NCBI RefSeq assembly: GCF_010093225.1 | Contig: NZ_PDWM01000001.1 | Coordinates: 62,001-126,000 of the forward strand | Direction of reading: 5' to 3' | Origin: Pseudoxanthomonas koreensis | GTDB taxonomy: Bacteria; Pseudomonadota; Gammaproteobacteria; Xanthomonadales; Xanthomonadaceae | DNA: 64,000 nucleotides | Part shown: in pieces, positions 1 through 8,444 of the stretch | Position numbering within the stretch: position 1 is the first letter of the stretch | Layout of the letters: each line of letters begins with the position of its first letter | Translations under genes and position numbers: made by a program | Notes under the pieces: model-generated | Databases searched by the model: none | What the model was told of the DNA's origin: nothing | The model's input: the letters and a program-made list of their open reading frames with translations, nothing else

Positions 1-14
1 AGCCGCGACTGGCC

Positions 15-578
15 TCAGCGATCGAGCCGGGCGATCAGTTCCAGCGCTTGCGGCCACTCGCCGAAACCGGCCGCCGGGTTGAGATGGCCGACCTCGCCGA
101 GATCCACGAGCCCGCTGCCCCAGTCCTGCGCCAGCGCCTGCGCCCGCGTGAACGCGCACAGCGGGTCGTTGCGGCTGGCCGCGACCACGCTCGGGAACGG
201 TAGCGGACCGCGCGGGATCGGCAACCAGCCGTGCTCTTCCAGTTGCTCCGTCGTCGGGTAGCCGGCCGGGAACGGGCTCTCCACGTCGGCCGGAGTCGCC
301 AGCAGCGCTCCCTTGATCGGCCGAGCCGGTCCGTGCAGCCGCGCCCAGTGCGCGACCATCATCACCCCCGCGCTGTGCGCGACGAGGATGACCGGACCGC
401 TGATCGCGGACAGCGCCCGGTCCAGCGCATCGACGCGCACGGCGCGGGAGAGCCTGTCCTGCTCCAGCGGCGGCACGGTGCGCACCCGGGGCAGCCTGGC
501 CGCCAGCAGGGTCTGCCAGTGCTCCGGCACGTGGTCGCGCAGGCCGGGAACGATGAGGACGGTGGTGTCGCCGGTCAT
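15..578 (-). CDS. RBBP9/YdeN-type alpha/beta hydrolase
   Basis: A 187-residue serine hydrolase of the small RBBP9/YdeN group, cytoplasmic, substrate unknown. Visible are the N-terminal strand with PGLRDHVPEHWQ, the nucleophile elbow VAHSAG (Ser about residue 69), a later Asp in SRNDP and the catalytic His in GEVGHLN. Length matches the family. The ATG has a modest AGGGAT ribosome site. It is the last gene of the minus-strand run that starts at 6550, 34 bp after the YeiH-like gene, so it is probably co-transcribed with it. No catabolic role can be read from the sequence; a general esterase is equally possible. Confidence 0.85.
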   Translation of the reverse strand: MTGDTTVLIVPGLRDHVPEHWQTLLAARLPRVRTVPPLEQDRLSRAVRVDALDRALSAISGPVILVAHSAGVMMVAHWARLHGPARPIKGALLATPADVESPFPAGYPTTEQLEEHGWLPIPRGPLPFPSVVAASRNDPLCAFTRAQALAQDWGSGLVDLGEVGHLNPAAGFGEWPQALELIARLDR

Positions 579-612
579 GGAATATCCCTGTTCACAACGG
601 AATGCCGGGGGA

Positions 613-1608
613 TCAGACCCCCAGCCACAGCAGCCCCAGCACCAGGGCCGCGAGGAACGCGGTCTCGCCGAGCATCAGCAGCACCGGCTTGATGCCGACC
701 CTGGTCAGCTCCCTGATCTGGATCTTCATGCCCAGTGCCGCGATCGCCGTGACCAGGCACCAGGTCGACAGGTTGCTGCCGAACTGCTGCAGGGGCGCCG
801 GGATCACGCCGAGGCTGCCGAGCACGGCCAGGCCGAAGAAGGCCACCGCGAACCAGGGCAGCAAGGGCGGGCGTTCGCCGCTGTCGTGGCCGCCGCGTGT
901 ACGGGTGATCATGACCGCCACGAGGATGACCGGCAGCAGCATGGCCACGCGAAGCAGCTTCACCACGGTGGCGGTGTCGCCGATCTCGTGCGACAGGCTG
1001 TAACCCGCGCCGACCACCTGGGCGACATCGTGGATCGTGCCGCCGATGAACACACCCGCATCGATCGGGTCCAGCCCGAGGGCGCGCACGATCACCGGGT
1101 AGACGATCATCGCCGCGGTCGACAGCGCCGAGACGCCGATGACGGTGAACAGCGTCGCGCGCTCCTTGCCCGGATGCGCCGGCAGGGCCGCGGCCAGCGC
1201 CAGCGCCGCGGACGCCCCGCAGATGGCGGTCGCGCCGCCGGACAGCAGCCCGAACAGGACGTTGAAGCCCATCGCGCGCGCCACCAGCATCGACACCACG
1301 ATGGTGGCCACGACCGAGACCACCACCACCAGCACCGGATGCCAGCCCAGGGCGGCGATCTGCTCGAGGGTGATGCGCGTACCGAGCAGGGCCACGCCCA
1401 GGCGCAACACGCCGCGCGCGGCCAGGTCGATGCCCGGCTTGCAGGGGCCGTCCGCCGACAGGAAGTTCATCGCCATGCCGAGCAGCAACGCGAACAGCAT
1501 CACCGGCGCATCGTACTGGCTGGCCAGCGAACGCGCGGCGATGGCGACGACGACGCTGGCCAGCAGGCCGGGCAGATAGCGCCCGGCGGATGTCCGCCAC
1601 CGGTTCAT
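613..1608 (-). CDS. YeiH/UPF0324 family putative sulfate exporter
   Basis: A 331-residue inner-membrane protein with about ten hydrophobic segments, of the YeiH (UPF0324) family annotated as putative sulfate exporters. The family-type run SGGATAICGASAALALAA and the GGTIHDVAQVVGAGY segment are both present. Its ATG overlaps the stop of the preceding CPWC-protein gene by 4 bp (ATGA), so the two are translationally coupled. In an operon with a TauD-type dioxygenase, an enzyme class that can release sulfite from sulfonates, an exporter of sulfur oxyanions would be a sensible partner; this is inference. Transport substrate is not proven for most members of the family. Confidence 0.88.
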   Translation of the reverse strand: MNRWRTSAGRYLPGLLASVVVAIAARSLASQYDAPVMLFALLLGMAMNFLSADGPCKPGIDLAARGVLRLGVALLGTRITLEQIAALGWHPVLVVVVSVVATIVVSMLVARAMGFNVLFGLLSGGATAICGASAALALAAALPAHPGKERATLFTVIGVSALSTAAMIVYPVIVRALGLDPIDAGVFIGGTIHDVAQVVGAGYSLSHEIGDTATVVKLLRVAMLLPVILVAVMITRTRGGHDSGERPPLLPWFAVAFFGLAVLGSLGVIPAPLQQFGSNLSTWCLVTAIAALGMKIQIRELTRVGIKPVLLMLGETAFLAALVLGLLWLGV

Positions 1609-2264
1609 GCGGCGGCGGGCGGAGCCGGCACCAGTATCGCCCGGCGCATGGCCGCAACCAGGATGGCGGCATCCTGCGCGCCGGACAGGGCCAGGCGCTG
1701 GTTGAACACGAAATGGGGCACGCCGGTGGCGGCACGCCCGGCCGGAGCCACGGCGGCACCGGGCGCGGCATCGGCGATCCGGTCCACCGGCACGCCAACC
1801 TCCCCCGCCAGCCGAAGCAACGTCGCGGCATCGCCGATGTCCTCGCCACGCTGGAAGTAGGCGGCGAAGAGACGTTCGAGCAACGCTTCATGCAGGTCAG
1901 GCTCGCCCAGGCGCGCGACCCGGCGCAGCAGTCCATGCGCCCGGCCCGTATTGGGCATCCGCTCGATCCGGGCCAGGTCTATGTCGAGGCCGGCACCGCG
2001 GGCCGCCCGCACGACCTGCTGCTGCCGTTGCCGCACCGCTTCCGGCGAGCCCAGGCGCCGCTCGTAGAACTCGGCGAAGGGCAGCCCCTGTTTCGGCACG
2101 TCGGGCAACAACTGGACCGGATGCCACACCGCCACCACGTCGACCTCGGGGTGCTGCCGTGCGAACTGGTCGCGCGCACGATCGAGCTGGCGCTTGCCGA
2201 TGAAGCACCACGGACAGACCAGATCGAAATCGATGCCGATCGTGAGCCGGTTGCCGCCGCTCAA
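1605..2264 (-). CDS. DsbA-family (FrnE/HCCA isomerase-like) oxidoreductase
   Basis: A 219-residue cytoplasmic thioredoxin-fold protein of the DsbA/FrnE and 2-hydroxychromene-2-carboxylate isomerase group. The active-site motif DLVCPWCFIGKRQ lies about residue 15, with the CPWC pair intact, and there is no signal peptide, unlike periplasmic DsbA. The middle helical insert (FYERRLGSPEAVRQRQQQV) and the late G(V)P.FVFN segment before the C-terminus are typical. It overlaps both neighbours by 4 bp (MFS upstream, YeiH downstream), so it is embedded in the operon. Intact cysteines favour a dithiol redox or glutathione-linked role; an isomerase role in aromatic catabolism is the alternative. Confidence 0.88.
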   Translation of the reverse strand: MSGGNRLTIGIDFDLVCPWCFIGKRQLDRARDQFARQHPEVDVVAVWHPVQLLPDVPKQGLPFAEFYERRLGSPEAVRQRQQQVVRAARGAGLDIDLARIERMPNTGRAHGLLRRVARLGEPDLHEALLERLFAAYFQRGEDIGDAATLLRLAGEVGVPVDRIADAAPGAAVAPAGRAATGVPHFVFNQRLALSGAQDAAILVAAMRRAILVPAPPAAA

Positions 2265-3586
2265 GCCGACGCCTCCCTACCGGTGTGCAGGCCGCGCGGA
2301 TGTCCCACGCGCTGGACGTCGACCAGGTAATGCTGCTTGGCGAACCAGAACACCGTGGCCGCGGCCAGGCTGACCAGGGGCACCAGCTGGAACGCCGTCG
2401 CCAGGCCGAAGGCATCGGCGAGCAGGCCGGTGACCAGCGGTCCGGCGGCCAGTCCCAGCAGATTGTTCACCAGGGTCAGCATGGCGAAGGCGGTGCCGTG
2501 GATCGGCAGCGGCGTGAGGTTGGCGACCATGGCCCCGGCGGGCCCGCTGGTGCCGGCCGCCAGGAACATGCCCAGGGCGATCATCAGCAGCTGCGGGGTG
2601 CCGTGCGGCAGGGCGAAGGCCAGCGACAGGAACAGGCAGCTGCCCAGGCTGTAGCCGATCGCCAGGCCGAACTTGCGCTCGGGTCCGTTCCGGCACAGGC
2701 GGTCGCTGAGCATGCCGCAGACGATCATGCCCAGGCCTGCGGACAGCACGATCATCGCCGCGACGCCGCCGGCGGCATCGGTCGCCATCGCGTAATAGCG
2801 GTTGAGGTAGCTGGGAATCCAGACGATGACGGTGCCGCCCACGAACAGCTGCAGGCCGCTGCCGATGTAGGCCCCGAGCACCGAGCGGCTGTTGACCAGG
2901 TGGCTCAGCGGCACCTTGGCCGCCGGCGCCGTGGCGACCGGAGCGGTTTCGCCGGCCGGCGGTGTCGGCGCGATGCGCTTCTCGCGGACGACGATCGGAT
3001 AGGCCAGCGCCAGCATCAGGCCGAACAGGGCCATGGCCGCGAAGGCCCAGCGCCAGCCCATGCTGGCGGCGATGGCGCCGCCCAGGGCCATGCCCAGCAC
3101 CGAACCGAACATGCCGCCAGCCATGAAAGCGCCAGTCAGCGTCGCCCGCATGTGCTTGGGAAACACCGACAGCACCACCGCGATGCCGACGCTGCCGTAG
3201 GCCGCCTCGCCGACGCCGACCATGAAACGCGCCGCCAGCATCTGCGGAAAGTTCTGCGCCACGGCGCAGGCGAGCGTGGCCAGGCTCCAGACGGTGGCCA
3301 TGATCGCCAGGCTCTTCACCCGGCCGAAGCGGTCGGCCAGCAGCGACAGCGGAAAAGTCAGCAGTCCCACCATCAGGGCGACGATGCCGCTCAGCAGGCC
3401 CAGGCGCGCGTCGGTCAGCGCCCACTCCACCTTGATCAGCGGGAACACCGCGTTCAGCACCTGCCGGGACATGTAGTCCGACAGCAGCAGGCCGAAGGTC
3501 AGCGCGAACACGACCCAGGCGTAGCGGCGCGGGATGCGCGCGCCGGGATCGTCGTCGCCGAGGTCCGGGAGGGAGTGGTACGCCAT
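2261..3586 (-). CDS. MFS transporter (organic anion type)
   Basis: A 441-residue major facilitator with twelve hydrophobic segments, inner membrane. The first helix carries LLLSDYMSRQVLNAVFPLIK and the loop 2-3 signature reads LADRFGRVKS, as in proton-driven importers of organic acids and sugar acids. A central cytoplasmic loop rich in Pro and Ala (about residues 200-225) divides the two six-helix halves. It lies 27 bp after the beta-keto acid cleavage gene and overlaps the next gene by 4 bp. Context suggests it imports the substrate of the operon; the sequence does not tell what that is. Confidence 0.9.
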   Translation of the reverse strand: MAYHSLPDLGDDDPGARIPRRYAWVVFALTFGLLLSDYMSRQVLNAVFPLIKVEWALTDARLGLLSGIVALMVGLLTFPLSLLADRFGRVKSLAIMATVWSLATLACAVAQNFPQMLAARFMVGVGEAAYGSVGIAVVLSVFPKHMRATLTGAFMAGGMFGSVLGMALGGAIAASMGWRWAFAAMALFGLMLALAYPIVVREKRIAPTPPAGETAPVATAPAAKVPLSHLVNSRSVLGAYIGSGLQLFVGGTVIVWIPSYLNRYYAMATDAAGGVAAMIVLSAGLGMIVCGMLSDRLCRNGPERKFGLAIGYSLGSCLFLSLAFALPHGTPQLLMIALGMFLAAGTSGPAGAMVANLTPLPIHGTAFAMLTLVNNLLGLAAGPLVTGLLADAFGLATAFQLVPLVSLAAATVFWFAKQHYLVDVQRVGHPRGLHTGREASA

Positions 3587-3613
3587 GTCGTGCTGCCGGT
3601 GGTGGATCGTGGC

Positions 3614-4669
3614 TCAGGCGGGCGTGGGAACGCCCTTCCAGAACGGCCGGCGGTTCGGCGCGAAGCCGTTCGCCGCCAGGGTCTGCTCGGCATCCTGGTA
3701 GAAGGTGCCGATCCGGTAGATCTCGCGGGCCTCGGCGGCGGTGGCGACCTCGCGGCCGAACTCCTTCGCGATCCGCACCAGCTGCTCGACCTGCTCGACG
3801 CTGCCCATCTTGCGGTCGCGGCGCTGGGTCCAGATGTTGTCCTCGTTGCCGCAGCGCACGTGCAGGCCCATCGCGATCGCCATCATGTTCAGCGGCAGCA
3901 CGTTGAGCATCGAGGACTCCAGCGTCAGCACCGAACCGTCCGGGCAGGCGCGGACGAAATTGGCCAGGTTGTAGATGTTGGGCGCGTCGAACCCGCCGCC
4001 GATCGCGACCCATGTCAGGATCAGCGGCACGTTGCAGGTGCCCTTGCGCATCATGCGCTCGACCGTCTCCAGCTGGGTGATGTTGGCGAGCTGGAAGTGG
4101 GTCTGGATGCCGTTGGCCGACAGCCGGCGGATGTGCTCCTCGACCCATTCCGGGCCGGCCGGGATGGTCATCTCGCGGTAGGCGCGGTAGCCCTCCGGCG
4201 TGCCCAGGCTGGTGCCGGCGACGTCGGCCTCGCACATCTGCTCGACCACGTTCATCTGGTTGGTGTTGATGGCGATGGTGACCTGGTCCGGCGCCGGGGT
4301 CAGTTCGGCCAGCATGTGCCGGGTATCGTCGGACAGCCACTTGGCCACCTCGCCGTCGCCTTCCGGCGCGAACGAGATCGAGCCGCCGACCTGCAGGATC
4401 ATGTCCGGCACGCGGGCGCGGATGCCGGCCAGCAGCTCGTTGAACATGGACAGACGCTTGGAACCCTTGCCGTCGAGCTCGCGCACGTGCAGGTGCAGCA
4501 CCGTGGCGCCGGCGTTGTAGCAGTCGACCGCCTTCTGGATGTGCTCCTCCATCGTCACCGGGATGTCTTCCGGGAAGTCGGACGGCATCCACTCCGGGCC
4601 GTACGGGGCGACGGTGATCACCAGCTTCTGCTGGTTCTCGGGGAACAACGATCCATCGAGGAAATTCAT
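3614..4669 (-). CDS. BKACE family 3-keto-5-aminohexanoate cleavage protein
   Basis: A 351-residue TIM-barrel zinc enzyme of the beta-keto acid cleavage family (BKACE, formerly DUF849). Characterised members convert a beta-keto acid plus acetyl-CoA to acetoacetate and a new CoA ester; Kce of lysine fermentation is the founding example. Visible are the N-terminal ITVAPYGPEW strand, the metal-binding HLHVRE and a C-terminal region running to the usual end. The ATG has a GGAGA site 7 bp upstream. The family is broad in substrate (carnitine, sulfur-containing and aliphatic keto acids), so the exact reaction is open. It is the probable C-C cleavage step of the pathway encoded around it. Confidence 0.92.
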   Translation of the reverse strand: MNFLDGSLFPENQQKLVITVAPYGPEWMPSDFPEDIPVTMEEHIQKAVDCYNAGATVLHLHVRELDGKGSKRLSMFNELLAGIRARVPDMILQVGGSISFAPEGDGEVAKWLSDDTRHMLAELTPAPDQVTIAINTNQMNVVEQMCEADVAGTSLGTPEGYRAYREMTIPAGPEWVEEHIRRLSANGIQTHFQLANITQLETVERMMRKGTCNVPLILTWVAIGGGFDAPNIYNLANFVRACPDGSVLTLESSMLNVLPLNMMAIAMGLHVRCGNEDNIWTQRRDRKMGSVEQVEQLVRIAKEFGREVATAAEAREIYRIGTFYQDAEQTLAANGFAPNRRPFWKGVPTPA

Positions 4670-4709
4670 GGTCTTCTCCGTGAGGGGCTCTGCAGGGCGG
4701 TCGTGCGGG

Positions 4710-5558
4710 TCAGTACGGCACGTCGCCGATGATCCCGGCCCGTTCCATCTTGCGGTGGCAGGGCGGGTAGTCCATCACCGCGTAGTGCTGGGTGCTGCGG
4801 TTGTCCCAGATGGCGACGCTGTCCGGCGTCCAGCGCCAGCGCACCTGGTACTCGGGGATCTGCGCCTGGCTGATCAGGTACTGCAGCAGCTGCTGCGAGC
4901 CGGCGGTGTAGTCCTGCCCGTAGCGCACGCGGTCCGGCGTGTGGAAGTTGGTGAAGTGGGTGGTGAAGGCGTTGACGAACAGGATCTTCTCGCCGGTGTC
5001 CGGGTGCGTGCGCACCACCGGGTGTTCGGCGTCCGGGAACTGCGCCTTCAGCGCGAGGCGCTTCTCGATCGGCATGGCGGCGCCGAAAGTGGCTTCGATG
5101 CTGTGCCGGGCGCGCAGGCCGGCGATCTGCTGCTTGACGTGTTCGGGCAGCTTCTCGTAGGCCAGCGCCATGTTCGCCCACATGGTGTCGCCGCCGGCCG
5201 GCGGGCACTCGACGCAGCGCAACACGCAGCCGAACGGTGGCGCCACGCGCCAGGTGGCGTCGGTGTGCCAGGCGTTCTCGTAGCGGTCGTTGGGCTGCTC
5301 GGGCGACTTGTAGATGCGCACCAGGCCCGGATGTTCCGGGTCGCTGCCCGCCACCGGGTGGTCCTCCAGCTCACCGAAGCGGCGGGCGAAGGCCACGTGC
5401 TCGGCCCGGCTGATGCGCTGGTCGCGCAGGAACAGCACCCGGTGCCGAAGCAGCAGCGCGCGCAGTTCCTCGAACAGGCCGTCGTCGTGCACGGCGTCGG
5501 CCAGGTCGATGCCGGACAGTTCGGCGCCGATGGCGCAGGTGAGTCGTTCGACGCGCAT
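4710..5558 (-). CDS. TauD/TfdA family Fe(II)/2-oxoglutarate dioxygenase
   Basis: A 282-residue alpha-ketoglutarate-dependent dioxygenase. The iron facial triad is seen as NAWHTDATW (His and Asp) and the distal STQHYAVMDY His, followed by an Arg-rich stretch (HRKMER) where 2-oxoglutarate carboxylate normally binds. The start chosen is the ATG giving MRVERLT at 5558, because the longer open frame would overlap the quinone oxidoreductase gene; the gap to that gene is 11 bp. Family members hydroxylate taurine, alkyl sulfate esters, 2,4-D and other small acids with release of sulfite, sulfate or an aldehyde. The neighbouring YeiH exporter gives weak support to a sulfur substrate. Confidence 0.9.
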   Translation of the reverse strand: MRVERLTCAIGAELSGIDLADAVHDDGLFEELRALLLRHRVLFLRDQRISRAEHVAFARRFGELEDHPVAGSDPEHPGLVRIYKSPEQPNDRYENAWHTDATWRVAPPFGCVLRCVECPPAGGDTMWANMALAYEKLPEHVKQQIAGLRARHSIEATFGAAMPIEKRLALKAQFPDAEHPVVRTHPDTGEKILFVNAFTTHFTNFHTPDRVRYGQDYTAGSQQLLQYLISQAQIPEYQVRWRWTPDSVAIWDNRSTQHYAVMDYPPCHRKMERAGIIGDVPY

Positions 5559-5569
5559 GGCAGGCTCCC

Positions 5570-6550
5570 TCAGATGACGAAGATCGACGAACCGGTGGTC
5601 TTGCGCGACTCCAGGTCGCGATGCGCCTGCACCGCGTCCTCGAGCGCGTAGCGCTGGTTGATCTCGATGCGGATGCGGCCGGTGCCGACGTGCTCGAACA
5701 GTTCGGCGGCCAGTTCGGCCTTCTCGGCCGGATCGGCGATGTAATCGGCCAGCGCCGGGCGGGTCAGGTACAACGAACCCTTCATCGCCAGCAGCTGCGG
5801 ATTGAACGGCGGGATCGGGCCCGATGCGGTGCCGACGCAGACCATCAGGCCGCGGCGCCTGAGCGAGTTCAGCGAGGCCTCGAAGGTGTCCTTGCCGACG
5901 CTGTCGAACACCACCGACACGCCCTCGCCGCCGGTCAGTTCGCGCACGCGCGCGGCGACGTCCTCGTGGCTGTAGTTGATGACGTGGTCGCAGCCGTGCG
6001 CCAGGGCCAGTTCGGCCTTGGCCTCGGTCGAGACGGTGCCGATCACGGTCAGGCCCAGCAGCCTGGCCCACTGCGAGACGATCAGGCCGACGCCGCCGGC
6101 GGCGGCATGCAACAGGATCGAGTCGCCGGCCTTGAACGGATGGATCCGGCGCATCAGGTAGGCCGAGGTCAGGCCGCGCATGGTCATCGCCGCGGCGGTC
6201 TCGTAGCCGATGGCCTCGGGCAGCCTGATCAGCGGCGCGGCCGGCACCAGGCGCTCGGTGCTGTAGGCGCCCAGGGTGTTGACGAAGCCGGTGTAGGTCA
6301 CCCGGTCGCCGACGGCGACCTGGTCGACGCCCGGGCCGACCGCCTGCACCACGCCCGCCGCCTCGACGCCGATGCCCGCCGGCAGCGGGATCGGATAGGT
6401 GCCGTTGCGGAAGTAGGTGTCGGCGTAGTTCAGGCCGACCGCGACATGGTGCAGCCGCACCTCGCCCGGACCCGGCTCGCCGACCTCGACGGCCTCATAG
6501 CGCAGGACCTCCGGGCCACCCGTCTTCTGGAATCGAACCGCATGGGCCAT
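5570..6550 (-). CDS. Zinc-free quinone oxidoreductase (QOR-type MDR)
   Basis: A 326-residue medium-chain dehydrogenase/reductase of the NADPH:quinone oxidoreductase class. It has the GroES-like N-terminus with HVAVGLNYADTYFRNG, no structural zinc cysteines, and the Rossmann segment LLHAAAGGVGLIVSQWARL. Length equals that of E. coli QorA. It is the first gene of the minus-strand run and faces the AraC-type regulator across about 150 bp, so the operon promoter should lie just upstream. Expected activity is NADPH-dependent reduction of quinones or of alpha,beta-unsaturated carbonyls, perhaps an intermediate of the pathway. Confidence 0.92.
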   Translation of the reverse strand: MAHAVRFQKTGGPEVLRYEAVEVGEPGPGEVRLHHVAVGLNYADTYFRNGTYPIPLPAGIGVEAAGVVQAVGPGVDQVAVGDRVTYTGFVNTLGAYSTERLVPAAPLIRLPEAIGYETAAAMTMRGLTSAYLMRRIHPFKAGDSILLHAAAGGVGLIVSQWARLLGLTVIGTVSTEAKAELALAHGCDHVINYSHEDVAARVRELTGGEGVSVVFDSVGKDTFEASLNSLRRRGLMVCVGTASGPIPPFNPQLLAMKGSLYLTRPALADYIADPAEKAELAAELFEHVGTGRIRIEINQRYALEDAVQAHRDLESRKTTGSSIFVI

Positions 6551-6631
6551 GGCAGCGTTCTGGAGCCTCTGATCGGGGGAAACGGATGGCCCCAGAAGGA
6601 GCCGGACGCCTTGGACTATAGGCAGGAGGGG

Positions 6632-6678
6632 TGTACAACTCTTGCCAAACGGCGATAATGACTTGTCATTTCATGACA
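6632..6678 (+). promoter_or_regulatory. Candidate promoter and operator of the AraC-type regulator
   Basis: A -10-like GATAAT (6654-6659) lies 16 bp after TGTACA (6632-6637), a fair -35. Immediately over and after the -10 are two nested perfect inverted repeats: AATGACTTGTCATT (6657-6670) and TGTCATTTCATGACA (6664-6678, arms of 6 with a 3-base spacer). Their position, 25 to 46 bases before the GTG start, fits an operator for autoregulation, and the region is shared with the divergent operon. The palindromes are seen directly; the promoter boxes and their use are inference. Confidence 0.45.
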
Positions 6679-6702
6679 GGCGCACGCCGTAGGAAACACC
6701 CT

Positions 6703-7743
6703 GTGAGCAGCCTGATCCGCGCCGCGACGCTGAAGAACTATTTCGAGGTCGCCCAGCAGCTCGGCCTCAACCCGCAGCCGCTGCTGCACGCGGTCGGGCT
6801 GAGCCGGACCATGCTGGCCGACCCCGAGCGGCGCATCCCGGCCGCCGCCGCCGTGCGCCTGCTGGAGGAGTCGGCGCTGAAGAGCGGCTGCGACACCTTC
6901 GGCCTGCGCATGGCCGAGTCGCGGCAGCTGTCGGACTTCGGCGTGGTCAGCCTGTTGCTGATCCACCAGCCGACCCTGCGCGACGCGCTGGTCACCACGA
7001 TGAAGTACCGGCACCTGCTCAACGAACTGCTGGCCATCCACTTCGAGGACCGCGGCCGGACCGTGGTCATCCGCGAGGAATTCGTGCCGGATGCGGGCAC
7101 CGCCTCGCGCCAGGCCATCGAACTGGCGCTGGGCGCCCTGTATCGCCTGTGCGGCTTCATGCTGGGCCAGCACTGGAGACCGCACAGCATGAACTTCACC
7201 CATGGCGCGCCCGCCAACCTGGTGGTGCCCCGGCGGGTGTTCCGCTGCGCCATCGAGTTCGACTGCGAGTTCAACGGCATCGTCTGCGATGCCGGCGACC
7301 TGAAGTTCCCCAACCCCTCCGCCGATCCGGTGATGGCCCGCCACGTCAAGCGCCTGGTGGAAGCGCTGCCGGCGCCGACGCGCAACTCCATCACCACCGA
7401 GGTGCGCAAGGACCTCTACATCCTGATGCCGATGGGCCAGGCGACCATCGAACAGGTGGCCAGCGGCCGCGGCATGAACGTGCGCACGCTGCAACGCCGG
7501 CTCGAGGAAGCCGGCGAGACCTTCTCCAACGCGCTGAACTCGGTCCGCACCGACCTGGCGCTGCGCTACATGGAGAACCGGCAGTACTCGCTGCATGCGG
7601 TGGGCCGCCTGCTGGGATTCTCCTCGCCCAGCTCCTTCTCGCGCTGGTTCAGCGGCGAATTCGGCAAGGCGCCGCGGACGTGGCGCAAGGAATTCCAGGC
7701 GCGCGGGCCGACAGGCCAACCCTCCGGGCACGGCAAGTCATAA
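6703..7743 (+). CDS. AraC family transcriptional regulator (OruR/ArgR-like layout)
   Basis: A 346-residue regulator with an N-terminal arabinose-binding-type domain (PF12625 layout, about residues 5-190) and a C-terminal AraC helix-turn-helix pair (about 240-335: GQATIEQVASGRGMNVRTLQRRL, then [14 protein letters not shown]). I chose the GTG at 6703 because AGGAAA lies 6 bp upstream and the product then starts MSSLIRAATLK, as in relatives; ATGs at 6658 and 6673 are in frame but would make the operator palindromes coding. It is divergent from the seven-gene operon and is its probable activator. Relatives sense small molecules such as amino acids, carnitine derivatives or ornithine; the ligand here is unknown. 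Confidence 0.9.
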   Translation: MSSLIRAATLKNYFEVAQQLGLNPQPLLHAVGLSRTMLADPERRIPAAAAVRLLEESALKSGCDTFGLRMAESRQLSDFGVVSLLLIHQPTLRDALVTTMKYRHLLNELLAIHFEDRGRTVVIREEFVPDAGTASRQAIELALGALYRLCGFMLGQHWRPHSMNFTHGAPANLVVPRRVFRCAIEFDCEFNGIVCDAGDLKFPNPSADPVMARHVKRLVEALPAPTRNSITTEVRKDLYILMPMGQATIEQVASGRGMNVRTLQRRLEEAGETFSNALNSVRTDLALRYMENRQYSLHAVGRLLGFSSPSSFSRWFSGEFGKAPRTWRKEFQARGPTGQPSGHGKS

Positions 7744-7885
7744 GCGCCCCGGCATGCGATAACCGGGATGGGCCTGGGCTGGACGGAGAAAAGGCCGGAA
7801 CCCGCGCTGCCATTGGACTTGCCGCCAGAGCTACCGCCAGTTGCCGCCGGTTCTCACCCCCCATCGGATCACTTCGCACGCAGGA

Positions 7886-7917
7886 CAAGAAAAAACCCCT
7901 GATTTCCCAGGGGTTTT
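7886..7917 (-). terminator. Rho-independent terminator of ssrA
   Basis: A perfect 10-bp stem (7892-7901 with 7908-7917) with a 6-base loop is followed on the minus strand by a T-rich tract (7886-7895). It lies 33 bp past the mature 3' end of tmRNA. It may also slow transcription leaving the AraC-type gene from the other side. Confidence 0.85.
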
Positions 7918-7949
7918 GGGTCCTTCTTGGCCGCCACTGGACGGTTGAT

Positions 7950-8303
<354 letters not shown>

Positions 8304-8340
8304 GGAAACTTCGGGCGAAGCCATCTCGCCAGACAGGACC

Positions 8341-8369
8341 AGTGTAGGGGCGCCCCTGCCCCGCTTCAA
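8341..8369 (-). promoter_or_regulatory. Sigma-70 promoter of ssrA
   Basis: On the minus strand TTGAAG (8369-8364) and TACACT (8346-8341) are spaced by 17 bp. Transcription would begin about 8334, giving a leader of about 30 nt to be removed by RNase P before the mature 5' end at 8303. Both boxes match four of six consensus bases. Confidence 0.65.
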
Positions 8370-8444
8370 GGCGCAGGCCACGGCAGGAGGGCATCCGTTC
8401 ATGCCGGCACGGCAGGCACTTCCGCCCACCGCGCGGCGGATGCC

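Noticed and set aside
2285-4732. Plus-strand open frame of 815 codons over the MFS and BKACE genes
   Set aside because: His/Gln/Arg-rich shadow frame; the minus-strand genes carry clear family motifs.
5559-6071. N-terminal extension of the TauD-type gene
   Set aside because: It would overlap the quinone oxidoreductase gene for about 500 bp; the family start is the ATG at 5558.
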